A program made the position numbers and the translations under genes. From assembly GCF_022201045.2 (NCBI RefSeq), contig NC_068560.1, positions 32,761,001-32,825,000 of the forward strand: 64,000 nucleotides of DNA. Reading direction: 5' to 3'. The stretch comes from Citrus sinensis. Taxonomy: Eukaryota > Streptophyta > Magnoliopsida > Sapindales > Rutaceae. A model generated the notes under the pieces. It had not been told where the DNA came from. It saw only the letters and a program-made list of their open reading frames with translations, and did no database searches. Of this stretch, positions 11,655 to 25,196 are shown piece after piece. Positions within the stretch are counted from its first letter, which is position 1. Every line of letters starts with the position of its first letter.

Positions 11655-12285
11655 TTTTATTTGGTATAACTTTTCAAATAAAGTTTTCTTACGTAAAACT
11701 TTTATCCAATAGAAAATAGTTATTGAAAGAATGAAATAAAATTTTAAAATAAGTGAAGGACATTTAAAAAAAATCCAATCTCTATTCCCAAAAACTCAAA
11801 ATTTAATCATTTTTAATATAGACAAAATAACTTATATTATCATTAAAAGTTCTACTCAAAATCCAACATAATCCAACTGAACAATTTCGTGCATATTTAA
11901 TATGACTTATTTAATAATAATAAGTATTTATTTAAGCCCATAAAAAATTTTCAAATTTTTTGTTATTTGCTTATTCTTTTAGAAGAACTTTTGAATATTA
12001 AATAAGTTATTCTATCATTAGTAGCAAAGACTCAAATTTTGGGTTTTTATAAGTACATATTAATTTTTTCTAATATTAAAATATATAAAATATTCTTTAC
12101 TTGTTTGGCAATTTTATTTCATTCCTTTCATAACTTTTTTTAAAAAAATTATCTATTAAAATAATTTTATAATATTGAATAAAAACTCTCATAAGCAACC
12201 AAACAACTAATTTTTCTTTTTTTATAAAAGTTTTACTGACAAAAGCTCAAGTAGTTATATTTGAAAAACTACACCAAATAGAGTC
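11655..12285. mobile_element. Probable hAT-like inverted-repeat element
   Basis: TTTGGTATAACTTTTCAAAT near 11,660 is the approximate inverse of ATTTGAAAAACTACACCAAA near 12,260-12,280. Inner parts (GTAAAACTTTTAT against ATAAAAGTTTTAC) also pair. The interior is AT-rich and non-coding. Exact ends and target duplication were not resolved. Confidence 0.45.
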
Positions 12286-13416
12286 ATTAAAAATTGTGAA
12301 AGAACTTTTAGTCACTAGATAAATCATACTAGATATTCACTTATTGCAAGACTCTTCAATTGTGATAATTCCTAAATTCTCACAAAACTCTATGAAACAG
12401 TAAACTTTTGATACTATAAGAGGTTTTTTTTTTAATTCATTTTTATTTTAATTTTTGAAGTTTTTAATTATATGGTTTATAATAAATTCCATTAAAAATA
12501 GAACTTTAATCGAATCAATTGAAGGTTAGTGGGAAAACATCGCACACTTTTGTGGTACATATTTTATTTTTATTTTTTTTAAAAGAAAGTACAAGAAGAA
12601 AAACCACTAGTGTAAATACTAATTACAAAAGTCAATAAAAATAAAATTTCCAGGATGTGGGCTTGTAAAGATAAAGTTGACCCAACATCACATTTTGCTT
12701 GTTTTAGGCCTTAGCATATATAGATTTGATTGCCCATTTCGCTTGACTAATGAGTAATGAACATAATTATTATCGACACGTGAATGTGTACGAGTCTTCA
12801 CTCCACTGTCCTGGTGCTTTCTTTCTTCAGCTTTCGGTTTATAGTCATAGCCCATAGTCTTACCAAAGCTTATTGACCAATTATTCAATTTGATTTGTTG
12901 TCGTTTATGCATTAAATCAACGGACGGATAAATTGATTCCTCGTGGTTTCTATGTTATATTAACGGATGCCAATCATGACAAACAATCTCAATCTTAGCC
13001 ACAACTATATTATTTATTTTGGGTGAATTTGGCACCTCCTAATGACTTTTGAAAAATCAAACACAACCAAACTTTATTAATTCAATCAATTGAAATTTTG
13101 AAATGAATGAGGTTGGTTGAAAAGCATCACACCCCTTTTCTTTTTTCTCTTTTGTATTTTTTAAACATTGCATCACTTTACAAGCATTCATATCAACTCT
13201 AAAATAGCACCATATACATACGCGAGTCCAATACTTTGAAATATTTTTTATGAAAAAGCTTCCACCACTAATGCACACATGCCTGGAAAGATAAAGTGAT
13301 TTTTCTAGCCAATTAGATGTTGATTCCCTGAAACATAACAAAAATGGAAAAGAAAAAGCAGAAATGAGAAAGGACTGTTACGCCCCTGAAAATTTTGAGA
13401 AAATAATTATGAAAGG

Positions 13417-13526
13417 GAGCTGCTACCTTACATGCAATGTAAGGTACAGCCTCTATCTGGGTCTCATTTGGGCCCACAAGCCTTGTAAAAGACTGTACCT
13501 TACGTGCATGTAAGGTAGCAAAAGTC
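13417..13526. mobile_element. Short fold-back element
   Basis: The left arm GCTACCTTACATGCAATGTA and the right arm TGCATGTAAGGTAGC are inverted copies, about 110 bp end to end. The interior is a GC-richer loop containing TTTGGGCCCACAAG. The whole segment can fold into one hairpin. No coding potential. Confidence 0.65.
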
Positions 13527-13598
13527 ATTATAAAAATGTCTTAAGTTCGCAATACCAAGATTCCCTCTCTCTCTCTCTCTCTTTAATCATAATATCAT

Positions 13599-13975
13599 GG
13601 GAAATTATCATTCGTATACCTTAAATTTATACTTTTATCATAAATACTATAATATTTTAAGGGTGTATCAATCGTCTACCCTAAATTGACAAAAGTTATA
13701 TGCCGTCCACTAAATCGTTAACTGCTGTTTGAAAGTTAACGGAATAGTAACAAATTGACGATTTTACCTTAAAAAATTATCACTTGTATACCCTTAAATT
13801 ATCACTTATATCATATAAAAAGACTAGATTACCCCTCTAACATCATCATATTTAAATGGCAACTAACAGTTTGGTGGACGACATATATATTTTGTCAACT
13901 TAGGGTGGATGACTGATAATGTTGTAGTAAATTTGATAACGGAGTAAACTAAGGGTATACGATTGATAATTTCTC
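13599..13975. mobile_element. 377-bp MITE with 9-bp target duplication
   Basis: Ends are GGGAAATTATCA and TGATAATTTCTC, inverted with one mismatch. The 9-bp direct repeat TAATATCAT flanks it at 13,590-13,598 and 13,976-13,984. Inverted pairing continues inside, for example GGTATAC/GTATACC and the GTGGACGACATATA block near 13,875. A 9-bp duplication fits a Mutator-like origin. No coding capacity. Confidence 0.85.
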
Positions 13976-15560
13976 TAATATCATTTATATACAGTGACTA
14001 AAAAATTAATTTTAAAATTTTTAATGGATACAAATATAATTTAAGTAGTTTAATTTGTTTATTAGACTAATAATATTATAATATTTTTAACATACAAAAT
14101 AAAATTTTGAAATAAAAATTTTTATATTTATTTTAGTAATATATATTGTATTTATTGTAAAATTTTTAAATAAATCTTTGGGTTAAATAGATTTATAATT
14201 AATAAAATATACCTTGTGTATTAATACTATTAAAATTATTCTATATAATATTGAAAATAATTTAAAATTTTTATATACTTATTTTAATATTATCTTTCCA
14301 TTTGTTATAATTTTTATTTAACATTATATAAGATTATAAAGTATTAAGACTTTTTTAAATATTAATTTTTTTAAAAATGTATATATTGTTACATTTATTT
14401 TAATATTATATTTCTATTTGTTGTCAAATACTAAATTTAATTTTTTCAGTTAATAGAGTCAAAGGATATTATGATTAAAATATAGTGTCTCTTTTTTAAT
14501 ATAGAGATCTACATAATTATTTTCGCAAATCTTGAATGTGTAAGTGTCTTTTTTTTATAAAAAAAATAGCACAATTAATGTCACAATTCTAAGAGTATAT
14601 TTCGAAAACAATCATGGATCTTTCACAAAATGAATGGAATATATTCAATAATAATGGAAACCACAAAAAACTTTTAGAAGCTAATGCATATAAACTGATG
14701 CGGCACCAAGAGATTGACCGAAAAATAATAATTTTTTTTTTATTTTGTGGATCCTTGATAGTTTCATATAATTAACCTCATCGTGTCACATCGGTCATTA
14801 GTTTGTATACACTTATTTGTATAAAATGATCACGGTTCAATTGTTACTCCATATGTATATGTTTTCTATTCTATTACTATTATCATTATTTTTAAATATT
14901 CCATGAGTTTTCTGACTTTCTCGGCTATACAAAATATTTTGACACATCGGCAACAAAATTCATAAAACACCTAAAATTTACAAATTCTATATATAAAAAT
15001 CTATTCAATGGTGTAGACACATTCAAGAAAATTCCTAATTGATTTATTATCCTACAATTGGGATTGATATTTGATATTCTTAGTCTTAGCTTAAACGTTA
15101 GAAGACTTATTTGGTAGGTGTCATCGAAATAAACATTAAATTTTTTTTTTTATCAAAAGTAAAAACGATCATAATGCTTATGGGTAAAGATGGATAAAGA
15201 TTGAATTTTTTTAATATAAAATTTTATATCTAAATTTGAGCTATCAATTAAGCAATCAAGATTAAAAAAAAATGTAGGGTGGGAAAGGGCCAAATTAATT
15301 TTGTAACCGTATTTCAGGGTTTTAATCGTATACATTTTTTAATTAATTTTTTTGTCAAAACATTATGAATCCTCAAATAATGAGCAAAATTATAGTGCAG
15401 CACAACTACACTCACTCATTGAATCAACCTACAATTATCATTATAGTTAAATTTAATGACTAAATGCAATTGTGGTGAGGTACCACAGTTGTACATAGCT
15501 GGATCCAAATAATGACATTAATTTTTTAATCACGTGACTATTATAACTCGGAAGAAAGTA

Positions 15561-15576
15561 GGCGGGGGGGGGGGGC
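15561..15576. repeat. Poly-G tract
   Basis: An uninterrupted G run preceded by GGC and followed by CGC, within otherwise AT-rich DNA. A longer run of about 18 G lies at 20,258-20,275 in an intron of the exoribonuclease gene. Both are prone to sequencing and assembly length errors. Confidence 0.7.
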
Positions 15577-16192
15577 GCAATTGAGCATCTAGCGGTGACA
15601 AATTGTTAACAGTAATTATGAAAAAAATAAAAGAATAGTTAGAGTCAGAAAGAAGCACAACACGTGGCATAAGATCCAGCTACCCTAGCATCTTACTCCA
15701 AATAAAATAATATATAAAAAAGGCAAAAAAAATAAAAGGAAGTGAGGAAGAGAAAAGAAAAAAGAAAAAAAGAAAAATGAAAAAAGAAAAAAAATTACAT
15801 AAAGAAAAGGAAAGCGAGAGAAAAGAAAGATAAGAGGGAAGACAAAGTAATCGAAAGTCGGCGCCTTATGTCTACGCCGAGTCGCCGACCAATCATCACG
15901 TCCTTTTCTCACCACAAACACACACACACAGACACAGACTCTCTCTCATAGACTCATATAAATCCCTAAGCCTAACCCCTCTCTTATCTTCCCTTGGCCT
16001 TCTAAATTCATCTTTCAGATTCACCTAGTTTCTCCTCATTAACATCTCAATTCCTGCTGCTTCTTCCGTTTTGATACTTTTTTTCATCTATTCGGAAGAT
16101 GCCACGACTTGAGTTTTTAATCTGATCTAGGTTTTTGTTTTATTTTTGATTTGTCTCGATATTTCTTTTGAATTTTGTTGTTTGGTTAAATT

Positions 16193-19100
16193 ATGAGAGG
16201 AGGGAGCGCCGTTGAGCAATCTCAACCTATGGTGGTCGATGAGGTTGTTGACAAGGAAAAGAAGAAGAAGAATCGCCGATCTAATCGCCGATCCAATAAG
16301 AACTCTTCAGGTACGTACTTACTATCTTTTTTTATTTAATTTTTATTTTATGAAAATTACTATTCGATTTGGATTTTTATTTATATTTCTTTTACCGCGA
16401 GTTTCGTAAAATTCGCGGGTTGCATGATGTCTGTTGTCGTTTTCTGATTTGGCTTTTGTCAGTACGTTATAATATGGGTCTGTTTGGCTGCTGCGTGGTT
16501 CATAACTTTAGAAGCACTGGAATCTTTGAAAAAAAAAACTATTCTCTTTCTGCATATGGCAACCGAGTTTAATGTGTTCGTTATATATTAATTACACTGG
16601 GATGCAAGTGATGTTCTTGATTTTTGAATTGTTTGATAAATGTGACAAAATTTAAGTTTAGTGTAAGCTTAATTCTGTTGTATGATATATGGATGTTTTT
16701 GGTCATGCATTAAGGCGATTATTCTTTGCCTCTGACTTCAGTTTGGTTATGTTAAATGATTGATCGTGCATTTTGTAATTCAGTAAATGAAATACGTGGA
16801 GAAGCAACACAGACAAAAAATGGTTACAAAACAAAGAATCTCACCTCATCCATGAACTGCTCTTCTACAAAACAGCAGGATTTAGACTTGCATCCTTTGA
16901 GTGAGCAGGATCCTACCGGAGCATCCACCGTTACCTTCAGTTCAATGCCAACTATGCATATAAATGAAGAAGAATCAGCTGAGTCAGGAAGCACACAAAG
17001 TCAGCTTCTGTTAGCAACCGATCTTTGCGGAAGTATAATATCAAGGTCATGTCCTGAACCGATTGCCAATGACAGTTCTTGTTGGGCATATACAAACAAG
17101 GATGATAATCCATCCCATCAGTCTGAGGGTCGATGTAAAATTTTTGCTCCGCATTGGTCCATGGAGGCTGTTAATGAGGCATTAGAGGTTAGCTACAACT
17201 ACAGATTATAGTTACTTATACATCGTTATGCTTACCAGTATATAGAATTTTCCTGCCCTTACGAGCTCAATTTTTTGTGTTTTTTTTGTTGCCCTATATC
17301 TGCCAGAAAGGAGATGCTTTTAAAGCCTTGTATCGTGTGAATGCACACAATCGACTTGAGGTTTGTAATTTTCCTCTGTATGGGGATTTGGTGCTTTTCT
17401 TGCATTTTCTTCTCAGCAAGTGTCTGTATTGTAGGCCTATTGCAAAATTGAGGGAGTGCAAACAGATGTTCTCATTACTGGGATTGCTGCTCAAAACAGA
17501 GCTGTAAGTCTGGAGTTCTTCTAGCATTACTCATGTTCATTCTTTAAACCGAGCTGTAAAAGTGGATTTCCTTTTTCATCCCCATTTAGCCAATTTACTC
17601 TTTTAGCTTTTTCCATGGACTTGATCTATATTTCTAGCTAGATTCTTGATGAAGTGCAATTCTCTTTCTCTTTCTGTATATGAAGCATTTGTGATGGTAG
17701 ATGCTTAGGATTAGGAAACTGCTTCTAATTGTTGAAAAAATCACTTGTTTAGGTGGAGGGAGATTTTGTGCTGATTAAAGTTGACCGTTTGTCACTATGG
17801 GCCAAGATGAAAGGTTTTTCAAACAATTCTTCCATAGTAGAAGATAGTAACTTGCCTACAGAAGCAAATGGGATGCACAGTGATATTTGCAAAGGTAAAA
17901 GTAAAGTAGATGTGAGTTATGAGTACTCTAATTGTACTTTGCTTTCTGAGAAGGGCATCCATCATGACGATGATTCATCTAGCGAAGCTTATAATCAAGA
18001 AATGATTGAACGAGAGGGTTATAATTATATCAATGGACATCATCCCTCCACATCGGACTCTACAGAGAAAGTTTCTTCGAGTCAGCAGAATGATGGCATG
18101 AATGCAATTGAGAGATTGTCTGCCATGATTAGTTCATATCCAACAAAACGACCGACAGGCAGGGTTGTGTCCATCATTGAAAGGTCCCCTCGTCGGGATG
18201 GTATTGTCGGATTCCTAAATGTCAACCAATGGTTTAATTACAAGGGAGGTTCCAGAAAAGATGCGAAGAAGAACAGGAGCTCTTTGTCGGTTCCTGATCG
18301 TGAGTATATCCAGCTGACTCCAACCCATCCAAAATATCCCAAAATGGTGGTCCTTGTGAAAGACTTGCCTGACAGCATCAAGAAAAGATTAGAGGAAGGT
18401 GATGCAACTATTGAAATGGAACTGGTGGCTGCACGAATTGATGAATGGAATGAAGAAAGTCCTTTTCCTCAAGCCCATGTCTTGCATGTTTTTGGACGAG
18501 GTGGTGAAGTGGAGCCCCAGATCAATGCCATTTTATATGAAAATGCTATTTGTTGTTCTGGATTTTCTCCTGAATCGCTCTCCTGCCTTCCGTGCGTTCC
18601 TTGGGAGATGCCACAGGAGGAACTACTTAGCAGAAAAGATCTTAGAAATTTTTGCATATTTACTATTGACCCTTCCACTGCCACTGATCTTGATGATGCT
18701 CTATCAATTGAAAGGCTATCAGATGGCATTTCTAGAGTCGGTGTCCACATTGCGGATGTGTCATATTTTGTTTTACCTGGCACAGCCTTGGACATAGAAG
18801 CTCAAGTTCGCTCAACTAGTGTCTATATGCTGCAACGCAAAATTCCAATGTTGCCCGTTTTGCTTTCAGAAGAAGTAGGTTCACTTAATCCTGGAGTAGA
18901 CAGACTTGCATTTTCTATTTTCTGGGATTTAAATAGCGCTGGGGATGTTGTGGATCGCTGGATTGGTCGCACTGTAATAAGATCTTGTTGCAAGCTTTCA
19001 TATGAACATGCTCAGGATATCATTGATGGGAAATTTGATGTGGAGAGTTCCAATACCTTAGGAGAAGGCTGGCCACAGTTGTATGGCCAGTTTGAATGGT

Positions 19101-21415
19101 CTGATGTTGTTAGATCTATTAAAAGTCTTTATGAAGTTTCAAAAATACTGAAAGATAAGAGGTTTACAGATGGGGCTCTACGACTTGAAAATTCCAAACC
19201 TGTTTTCTTATTTGATGAATATGGAACTCCATACGACAGTGTGCTTTCGGGAAGAGAGGACTTAAATTTTCTTTTTGAGGAATTTATGCTGTTAGCAAAT
19301 AAGACAGCTGCTGAAGTTATCGCTAGAGCTTTTCCAGATAGTGCATTATTGAGGAGGCATCCTGCACCTAACATGCGTAAACTCAGAGAGTTTGAAGCCT
19401 TTTGTTCTAAGCATGGCTTGCAATTAGACACTTCTTCGTCTGGTCAGTTCCATCAGTCACTGGAGCAAGCCCGGGAAAAGCTCAAGGATGATTATGTTCT
19501 GTTTGATATTCTTATCAATTATGCTACAAGACCAATGCAATTGGCCTCCTACTTTTGTAGTGGTGATTTCAAAGATGATACAGATTGGGGTCATTATGCA
19601 CTTGCTTTTCCTGTTTATACGCATTTTACTTCACCACTGCGCCGGTATCCTGATCTTGTAGTACACAGGACATTGAATGCAGCTTTAGAAGCTGAGAAGT
19701 TGTACTGGAAGCATAGAAGAACGTTGCCAAAAAATAACCATAGGGAGGGAGTGAGAGGAAGATTTTTAACTGGTATTTTTTACAATAAAGATGCTGCAGA
19801 ATCTCTTGAAGGCAGGGAAGCATTATCAGTTGCAGCATTAAAATATGGAGTTCCCTGTGCTGATATACTCGTGAATGTTGCTACACATTGTAATGATCGA
19901 AAGCTCGCTTGTAGGAATGTTAAGGATGCCTGTGTGAAACTCTATATGTGGATTTTGCTGAAGAAAAAAGAGGTATTATTTAGTTGCCTAATTTTATATC
20001 TCACCTCTTTTTCTATCATCTATGTATAGCTGCAACTATGACATGTGCTAAACTTAGTAACAAGGAATTGATATGAGGGATAGCTGAATTAATCAAATTT
20101 AAAATAAATTTCAGCCTGCTATTGAGTATAGAAATGGTTAGGGTAAACAATAAAGGAATAAATTTCTATTTTAAATCTTTTTAGGTATAATTCAGTTGAT
20201 TTATCAATAATGAGGCCATCAGGCATACGAGTCGGGTTTTTTGTTTTTTTTTTGTTTGGGGGGGGGGGGGGGGGGTTTTTGTTACAATAGACTAGATAAT
20301 ACTATTTGACCATTGTTTCGATATGACAGACTTCATGTTATTGCTGGGACCTATGATATGTTGTTTCTGTGGTGTTGCAATATATTTGCTGTGCATTGTG
20401 AACTTACTATAGTTAAATATTAAACGTGATAATGCTATCTCTTAGTGTTTTGATCCATTGTATCATTTTATAATCTGTGTTGCTGTGAATTGTCACATTT
20501 CTACACCCAACTTCCAAGACATATGGTTATGATATGCTATTTCTTACTGTCTTGTTCCATTTATCTGTGTTGTTCTGCATTGTCACATTTGGACAGTTCC
20601 TAACTTCCAAAAAAGATGGGCAATCTCTGATTAATTAAGCATTTTGGTTGATGTGGCTCACCAACAACCATTCAGATTGCTGATTGTGGTTTTGTGTGTA
20701 AACTTTTAGAGTAGATGAGTGCATGACATTTGAATTTGAGGAAAGGTCTTGTAATTTTCAATCTGATGCTTGCTTCCATTTGATTAAGCCTGGTTGCATA
20801 TCTTTCGTGTTAAATTTGATGTCTTTGTTTTTTGTATTAAAATTTCAGGTTTTATTGTCGGAAGCAAGAGTGTTGGCTCTTGGGCCAAGATTTATGACCG
20901 TATACATTGAGAAGCTGGCTGTAAGGAGTTCATAGCCTTGTGTATTCCGTGATTTCTATTGTATTTTAAATGTCTTTTTTAGCCTCATGCACCGTTTCTT
21001 CTTTTGTCAGATTGAACGGCGAATATATTATGATGAAGTTGAAGGTTTGATAGTAGAATGGCTTGACACTACTTCTACATTGGTGCTTAGTTTATGTGCT
21101 CAAAAACGTTCATTTAAGAGAGGTAGTCCTGGTAACTATAAAGCTCTTGAAGAAGTTGCATTGGTTGTTAGACCTAATGACCTGAAAGAGGAACATGGCA
21201 TGTTTGGAGGCAGTGTTAACAAGTGCTTTACAACTGATGCAAATGCTAAACGACAGTGTTCCGGATCCTCTTCAAACTCTGGAGTTGATCCTGGGGTATT
21301 CCCTTTAACTATACCTCTCCTCTCTACAATTCCTGTGGCACTTAATGCAATCGGTGGGGGTGATGGACCGCTTGAAATTGGTGTGCGGCTCTACATGAGC
21401 TCCTACATGAGGTAA
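16193..21415 (+). CDS. SOV: DIS3L2/SOV-like 3'-5' exoribonuclease (RNase II/R family)
   Basis: Seven exons: 16193-16310, 16784-17187, 17307-17360, 17435-17503, 17753-19972, 20849-20920 and 21011-21415. All have GT-AG borders and phases agree, giving 1113 aa. The protein starts MRGGSAVEQSQPMV, then a basic KKKKNRRSNRRS stretch. Cold-shock-like OB regions precede an RNB catalytic domain. Its active-site motif begins at Asp521 (DPSTATDLDDAL) and keeps all four metal-binding Asp. The motif HFTSPLRRYPDLVVHR lies near the RNB end, and an S1-like region follows in exons 6-7. No PIN domain is present, which separates DIS3L2 from DIS3. The family degrades cytoplasmic mRNA, often uridylated, from the 3' end. 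In Arabidopsis the homologue is SOV (suppressor of varicose). Exon 5 alone encodes two thirds of the protein. Confidence 0.93.
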
Positions 21416-22794
21416 AATGTGTTTGAAAGTGACAAATCTAGTATTAGCCCTGTACTTAAGGAGGATAGAGTGTTTTCTACAGAATGGTCAAATGCTGTAA
21501 CCAGATGTAGATAGACAATGTATAGTTGAATTAGAGTTTTAGGGATGAAAAAAAAATGATAATTTATGGGTTTCATTTGGAAATGCTTGGTGAATCTGAT
21601 TGATGCCAAGACATTGGGTGGGAGTTGTAAATAACGGGTGGGTCTTCAATGACTCCGAGCTTTGGTGGCTGTTTTTAAGAAAAGCTACTTCCTGGAATTG
21701 CCCCTTGTTTTTGTATGGTGTCAGTTCCAGTCTAATTCACACCCGAATCCAGTGCTTCAATTGTGAGCGTCAGAGCTCTCGGATTTTATATTTCATTTTC
21801 ACATGTAATATCGGACTGCTGCATCCCGATAATTTTTGGTAAGGGTGGGCAGATGGACCTTATTTTAGCTCTCTCTATTTTTGTTCTTTACACCGTTTGC
21901 AGTGACGTATGACGAGCTGTCAAATTTCATTCACTGCTTCTTAAGAGTGATCCCCCTTGCGTTGAAATGGAAGTGTTAAACAATGTGTGAGATTTTTTTT
22001 TAATGTTCTCCATTGCAGATTATTTTGTCGCGGATTTCTTCCTTTATTATTACTACAGTAATGTTTATGTTTAGCTGTTGGAGGAGTATAGACAAAGGGT
22101 GACTTGGGGATTGATGTGTTGTAAATTTTAAGTTATAGTTGCTGTGAGAAAAAATTGTAAGTATAAAATAAAAGCTAGTAATATACAGTAAATGTAAATT
22201 TTAAATAATAATTTTAATAAAATTATTAAAAATATAATAATTTTTTTATTATCATAGTTTAAAAGTTACAACAGTGAGTATTTATTAAATATCTTAGTAT
22301 TGTAATTTTTTAAGCTATAATTTTTTAAACTACAACTACCTAATCTTAATTTCAAACACATCTAAATTACTGTAGTCAAATTGAGCTGTGATATGTATTT
22401 ACAAGAATAATATGATATATTATTATTAAAATTTATACAATATAATCCATCACTATATTTTAAGACTGAACCCAATTTTAATTTAATTTAAAATATAAGA
22501 TATTTGACGTTATCGTAAGTGGATTTAAAAAACAATAATGCTGAGATTTCATCATCTGAGCTCTAGCTCTAACATATTAATGGATCGTTTTGCAAAACAA
22601 GAGTAGCATAAAAGAATAGCATTACATGCTCCGGTACCGCTGGTGCTGTATCCGAACACCGGGATAAAGCCCTAACCGATATTAATTAATTAATAACGCG
22701 CCAAAAATGCTACTTGAAGTTGAGCGATTAGACTGTTCTCTAACTCTTGATAAAATTCTGAATTAAAATGTAAATTAGGCATGCATACTGAGAA
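21416..22794. other. Intergenic interval downstream of the exoribonuclease
   Basis: The first 500 bp is probably 3' untranslated region and flank. At about 22,120-22,380 lies an AT-rich stretch whose ends (TTATAGTTGCTG on the left, AACTACAACTACC on the right) are roughly inverted, a possible degenerate hAT-type MITE. TTAATTAATTAATAACGCGCC near 22,680 precedes the OB-fold pseudogene. No gene was seen. Confidence 0.45.
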
Positions 22795-24710
22795 ATGACG
22801 TCAACAATCGGATGGTACGGACCATTGATCGATTTATCCCAAGCGGCTTCTCATTTCGGCGATTTCGTCGTTCAGCTTATCGTCTCCGTTCATTGCTCCA
22901 CTCCCGTCCAGGTGTCTGTCTCTCTTTATTCCATATTCATACTTCGTGTACCCGTGTATTTATTTCTTCTTTTGTTAATTATTATTGATAACTGTTGTGC
23001 ACCATCCAGTACATACCATCGAAAGGTGGACGGTGGGAGATGAGACGCTGCGGTTTTTCTCAGTTTCTTTGTGGCAAAAGCTATTGAGAAGGCAATGCGT
23101 GGCATTTGCCGGTGATGTCGTACTGTTACAAAGTAAAGATATTTCATCATTGCAATGTTCAATCAATCCACCCTTATGAATCACTTATTTCAAAAGGTAC
23201 TGCATTCTGTTTATCTCAAAAGTTAAAAAGAGTTTGAAGCGTACATTGAACTTAGTTAACGCAGTTCAAAAATGTTTAGTCTTGTCTCCGCTCATGCAGG
23301 TGTTGATGACTTACTGGCTGGATCTCAAGTAGGAAATCGATAAAAGAGAAGCTATCGAAGGTCGCAGAATGGGTTCAGCGGACTAAGTCTGCTTTACAAC
23401 TTCTAGTGCACAACTCCCAGGTACTTTCAGACAAAGAAGGTTTTCGTTTTCGCATGGACATACGCGTTACACCAAATTTTTTAACTGTTTTCATATGTAC
23501 TAGTGCTTGTATTTGTACCATGTATCAACTAGTTTGTTGTCTCTTTCCTTTTTCGCCCTCTCCAATGACAAATAATAATCATATTTTTCTTCATGTGTGT
23601 GATCTCCATGTTAGACTGCACCATCCATAATTTTTTCAGTAGTAACTAATGTGTGGGAATATCTTGCGCAGTCGAAGGAGGCAACTCTCTAGGAATTGGA
23701 AGGTGCCTGAAGAAAGAAAATCAAGGGATTGTTTTTCGCTTTCAGAAGTATCGTGATTGACCAGTCCCCGTAAGGCAATTTTTCGATGCATGTACTGGTG
23801 AAATTTTTTCTGCCAATTACCTGGAAAGCACTTGGTGAATTTGGGTGTGAAAAAAATGTTCTTCAGCCGGAGACTATGTAGAACAGAGGATAAAGATTTA
23901 GTGGAAGATCTCATTTGTACAGGCTGCTAGCCATGTGGTTCGCAATTATGCAAGAAAATGAATTCTGAATGCTTTCTATAAGGCAATTGTTATGATTATC
24001 TAACTTTTTTTTTTGTCTTTTTCCCCCACACGGCAGGTCCACATTCGGGCAAAACTCTGTGCCCTACTCTACCGTGAACGATGCTCAAATCGCCGTCATG
24101 CAGTGGGCTTGATCTATAGGCCTTTTATGGTACAATTCATTTCTTGAATTTATAAGCCTGCGGCTTTCTTTTTGGAGCGTCGATTTAAAATAATGCAACT
24201 TTTTTCATTTGAACTTGTTGGCCATTGCTAATGCTAGTCTCTCTGGCTTTTTACTGCAGTTATATATGTCGGGGATGAATTGGAATACATGCCCCTCCTC
24301 ATCAGAAACAAGGCGGCTGAATTTTTGTTCGGAAACATCAGGGCTGAAAGAGTCTACCAGTGCTATAGAGGTAAAGATCATGATCAGTCCCCTCATCCAG
24401 GAGGTGTTCAAAAGGAGAATCATTATACCCCCAAAGCTACTAATCTTCGCAAGATGACTGCAGAAGCATTTGTGGGGTCTTGCTTATTAGATGCAGATAA
24501 GACTCTGTAGGGGAAGGAAAAAAATACCAATGTGCTAGTAAGTACTTTTATCTGATTTGGATAATTCTTCTGAAAATGCTGCTGGAGCAAGGAAAAACAG
24601 TCCCTTGAAATTTCGGGTGATTATAAATTCCAGCTTACATAGGGAAAATGGAAGGCTTGAAATGGTTCCTGTCTGGGCTCCATGCTTTGTGATGAAATAG
24701 CGTTGTCACT
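22795..24710 (+). pseudogene. Decayed gene for a plant OB-fold (RPA-like) nucleic-acid-binding protein
   Basis: Exon 1 begins MTSTIGWYGPLIDLSQAASH and ends at a CCAG/GTGTCT donor (22,911). Further exon-like blocks keep recognisable sequence in changing frames: FFSVSLWQKLLRRQCVAFAGD, then IHPYESLISKGVDDLLAG, AEWVQRTKSAL, LSRNWKVPEERKSRD, LIYRPFM, and RNKAAEFLFGNIRAERVYQC. Breaks include a shift before the HPYESL block, an in-frame stop after GSQVGNR, and stops and shifts in the block at 23,740-23,930. The order resembles a plant-conserved protein with RPA-type OB folds and a zinc-ribbon-like CTGC segment. The family assignment is from memory of these motifs. It cannot make a full-length product as read. 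Confidence 0.7.
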
Positions 24711-25196
24711 AATCGCCGAAAAATATATTCATTAAATTTGGGTGTAAATATTATGTTACATGCTTGCGCTAAAGATTGGCCAAAAACTCTTCCATTTATA
24801 GTTTCTGATTTTTGACGACTTAAAGTGCACTCCAAATTAGGCTCATGCAAAGGAGAATAACTGGATAAATTGGAGGACATTTTGCGGTTGAATAGAATTG
24901 TAGAAGTGACGTGGAAAAGCACATCTCAATTCTCAAGCTTCCACCAACTCCTCTTGGCTGCCAAACGCAAGCACATTTATGAAAAAGCATCTCCTTTCTG
25001 GATGAACACTCTGATTTTTATTCGCTGATATTATAGTACGCCTGAACAACATCAAAGTCATTGATCGTGCAATGAAAAGACGAACGGAAAATCAAGGCAA
25101 AGAGAACTGATATTCTAAATGAGCGAGTCTCCTACAGCAAGAAAAACGAACTCAGAGCACCCTCATACAGAGATACATGGTCATCTAGACTTTAGT
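24711..25196. other. Short intergenic segment
   Basis: No coding sequence was recognised. It lies between the 3' end of the OB-fold pseudogene and the stop codon of the minus-strand small membrane protein gene, so it includes that gene's 3' untranslated region. Confidence 0.4.

Larger units (their letters stand above)
7776..16192. other. Gene-poor AT-rich interval with several MITEs
   Basis: No convincing gene was found in these 8.4 kb. The short open frames have no recognisable domains and many lack an ATG. At least four terminal-inverted-repeat elements lie inside it and are listed separately. From about 15,700 to 15,850 the strand is A/G-rich. At about 15,900-16,190 a CT-rich leader leads into the exoribonuclease gene, with TATAAAT at 15,957. 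Confidence 0.6.
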
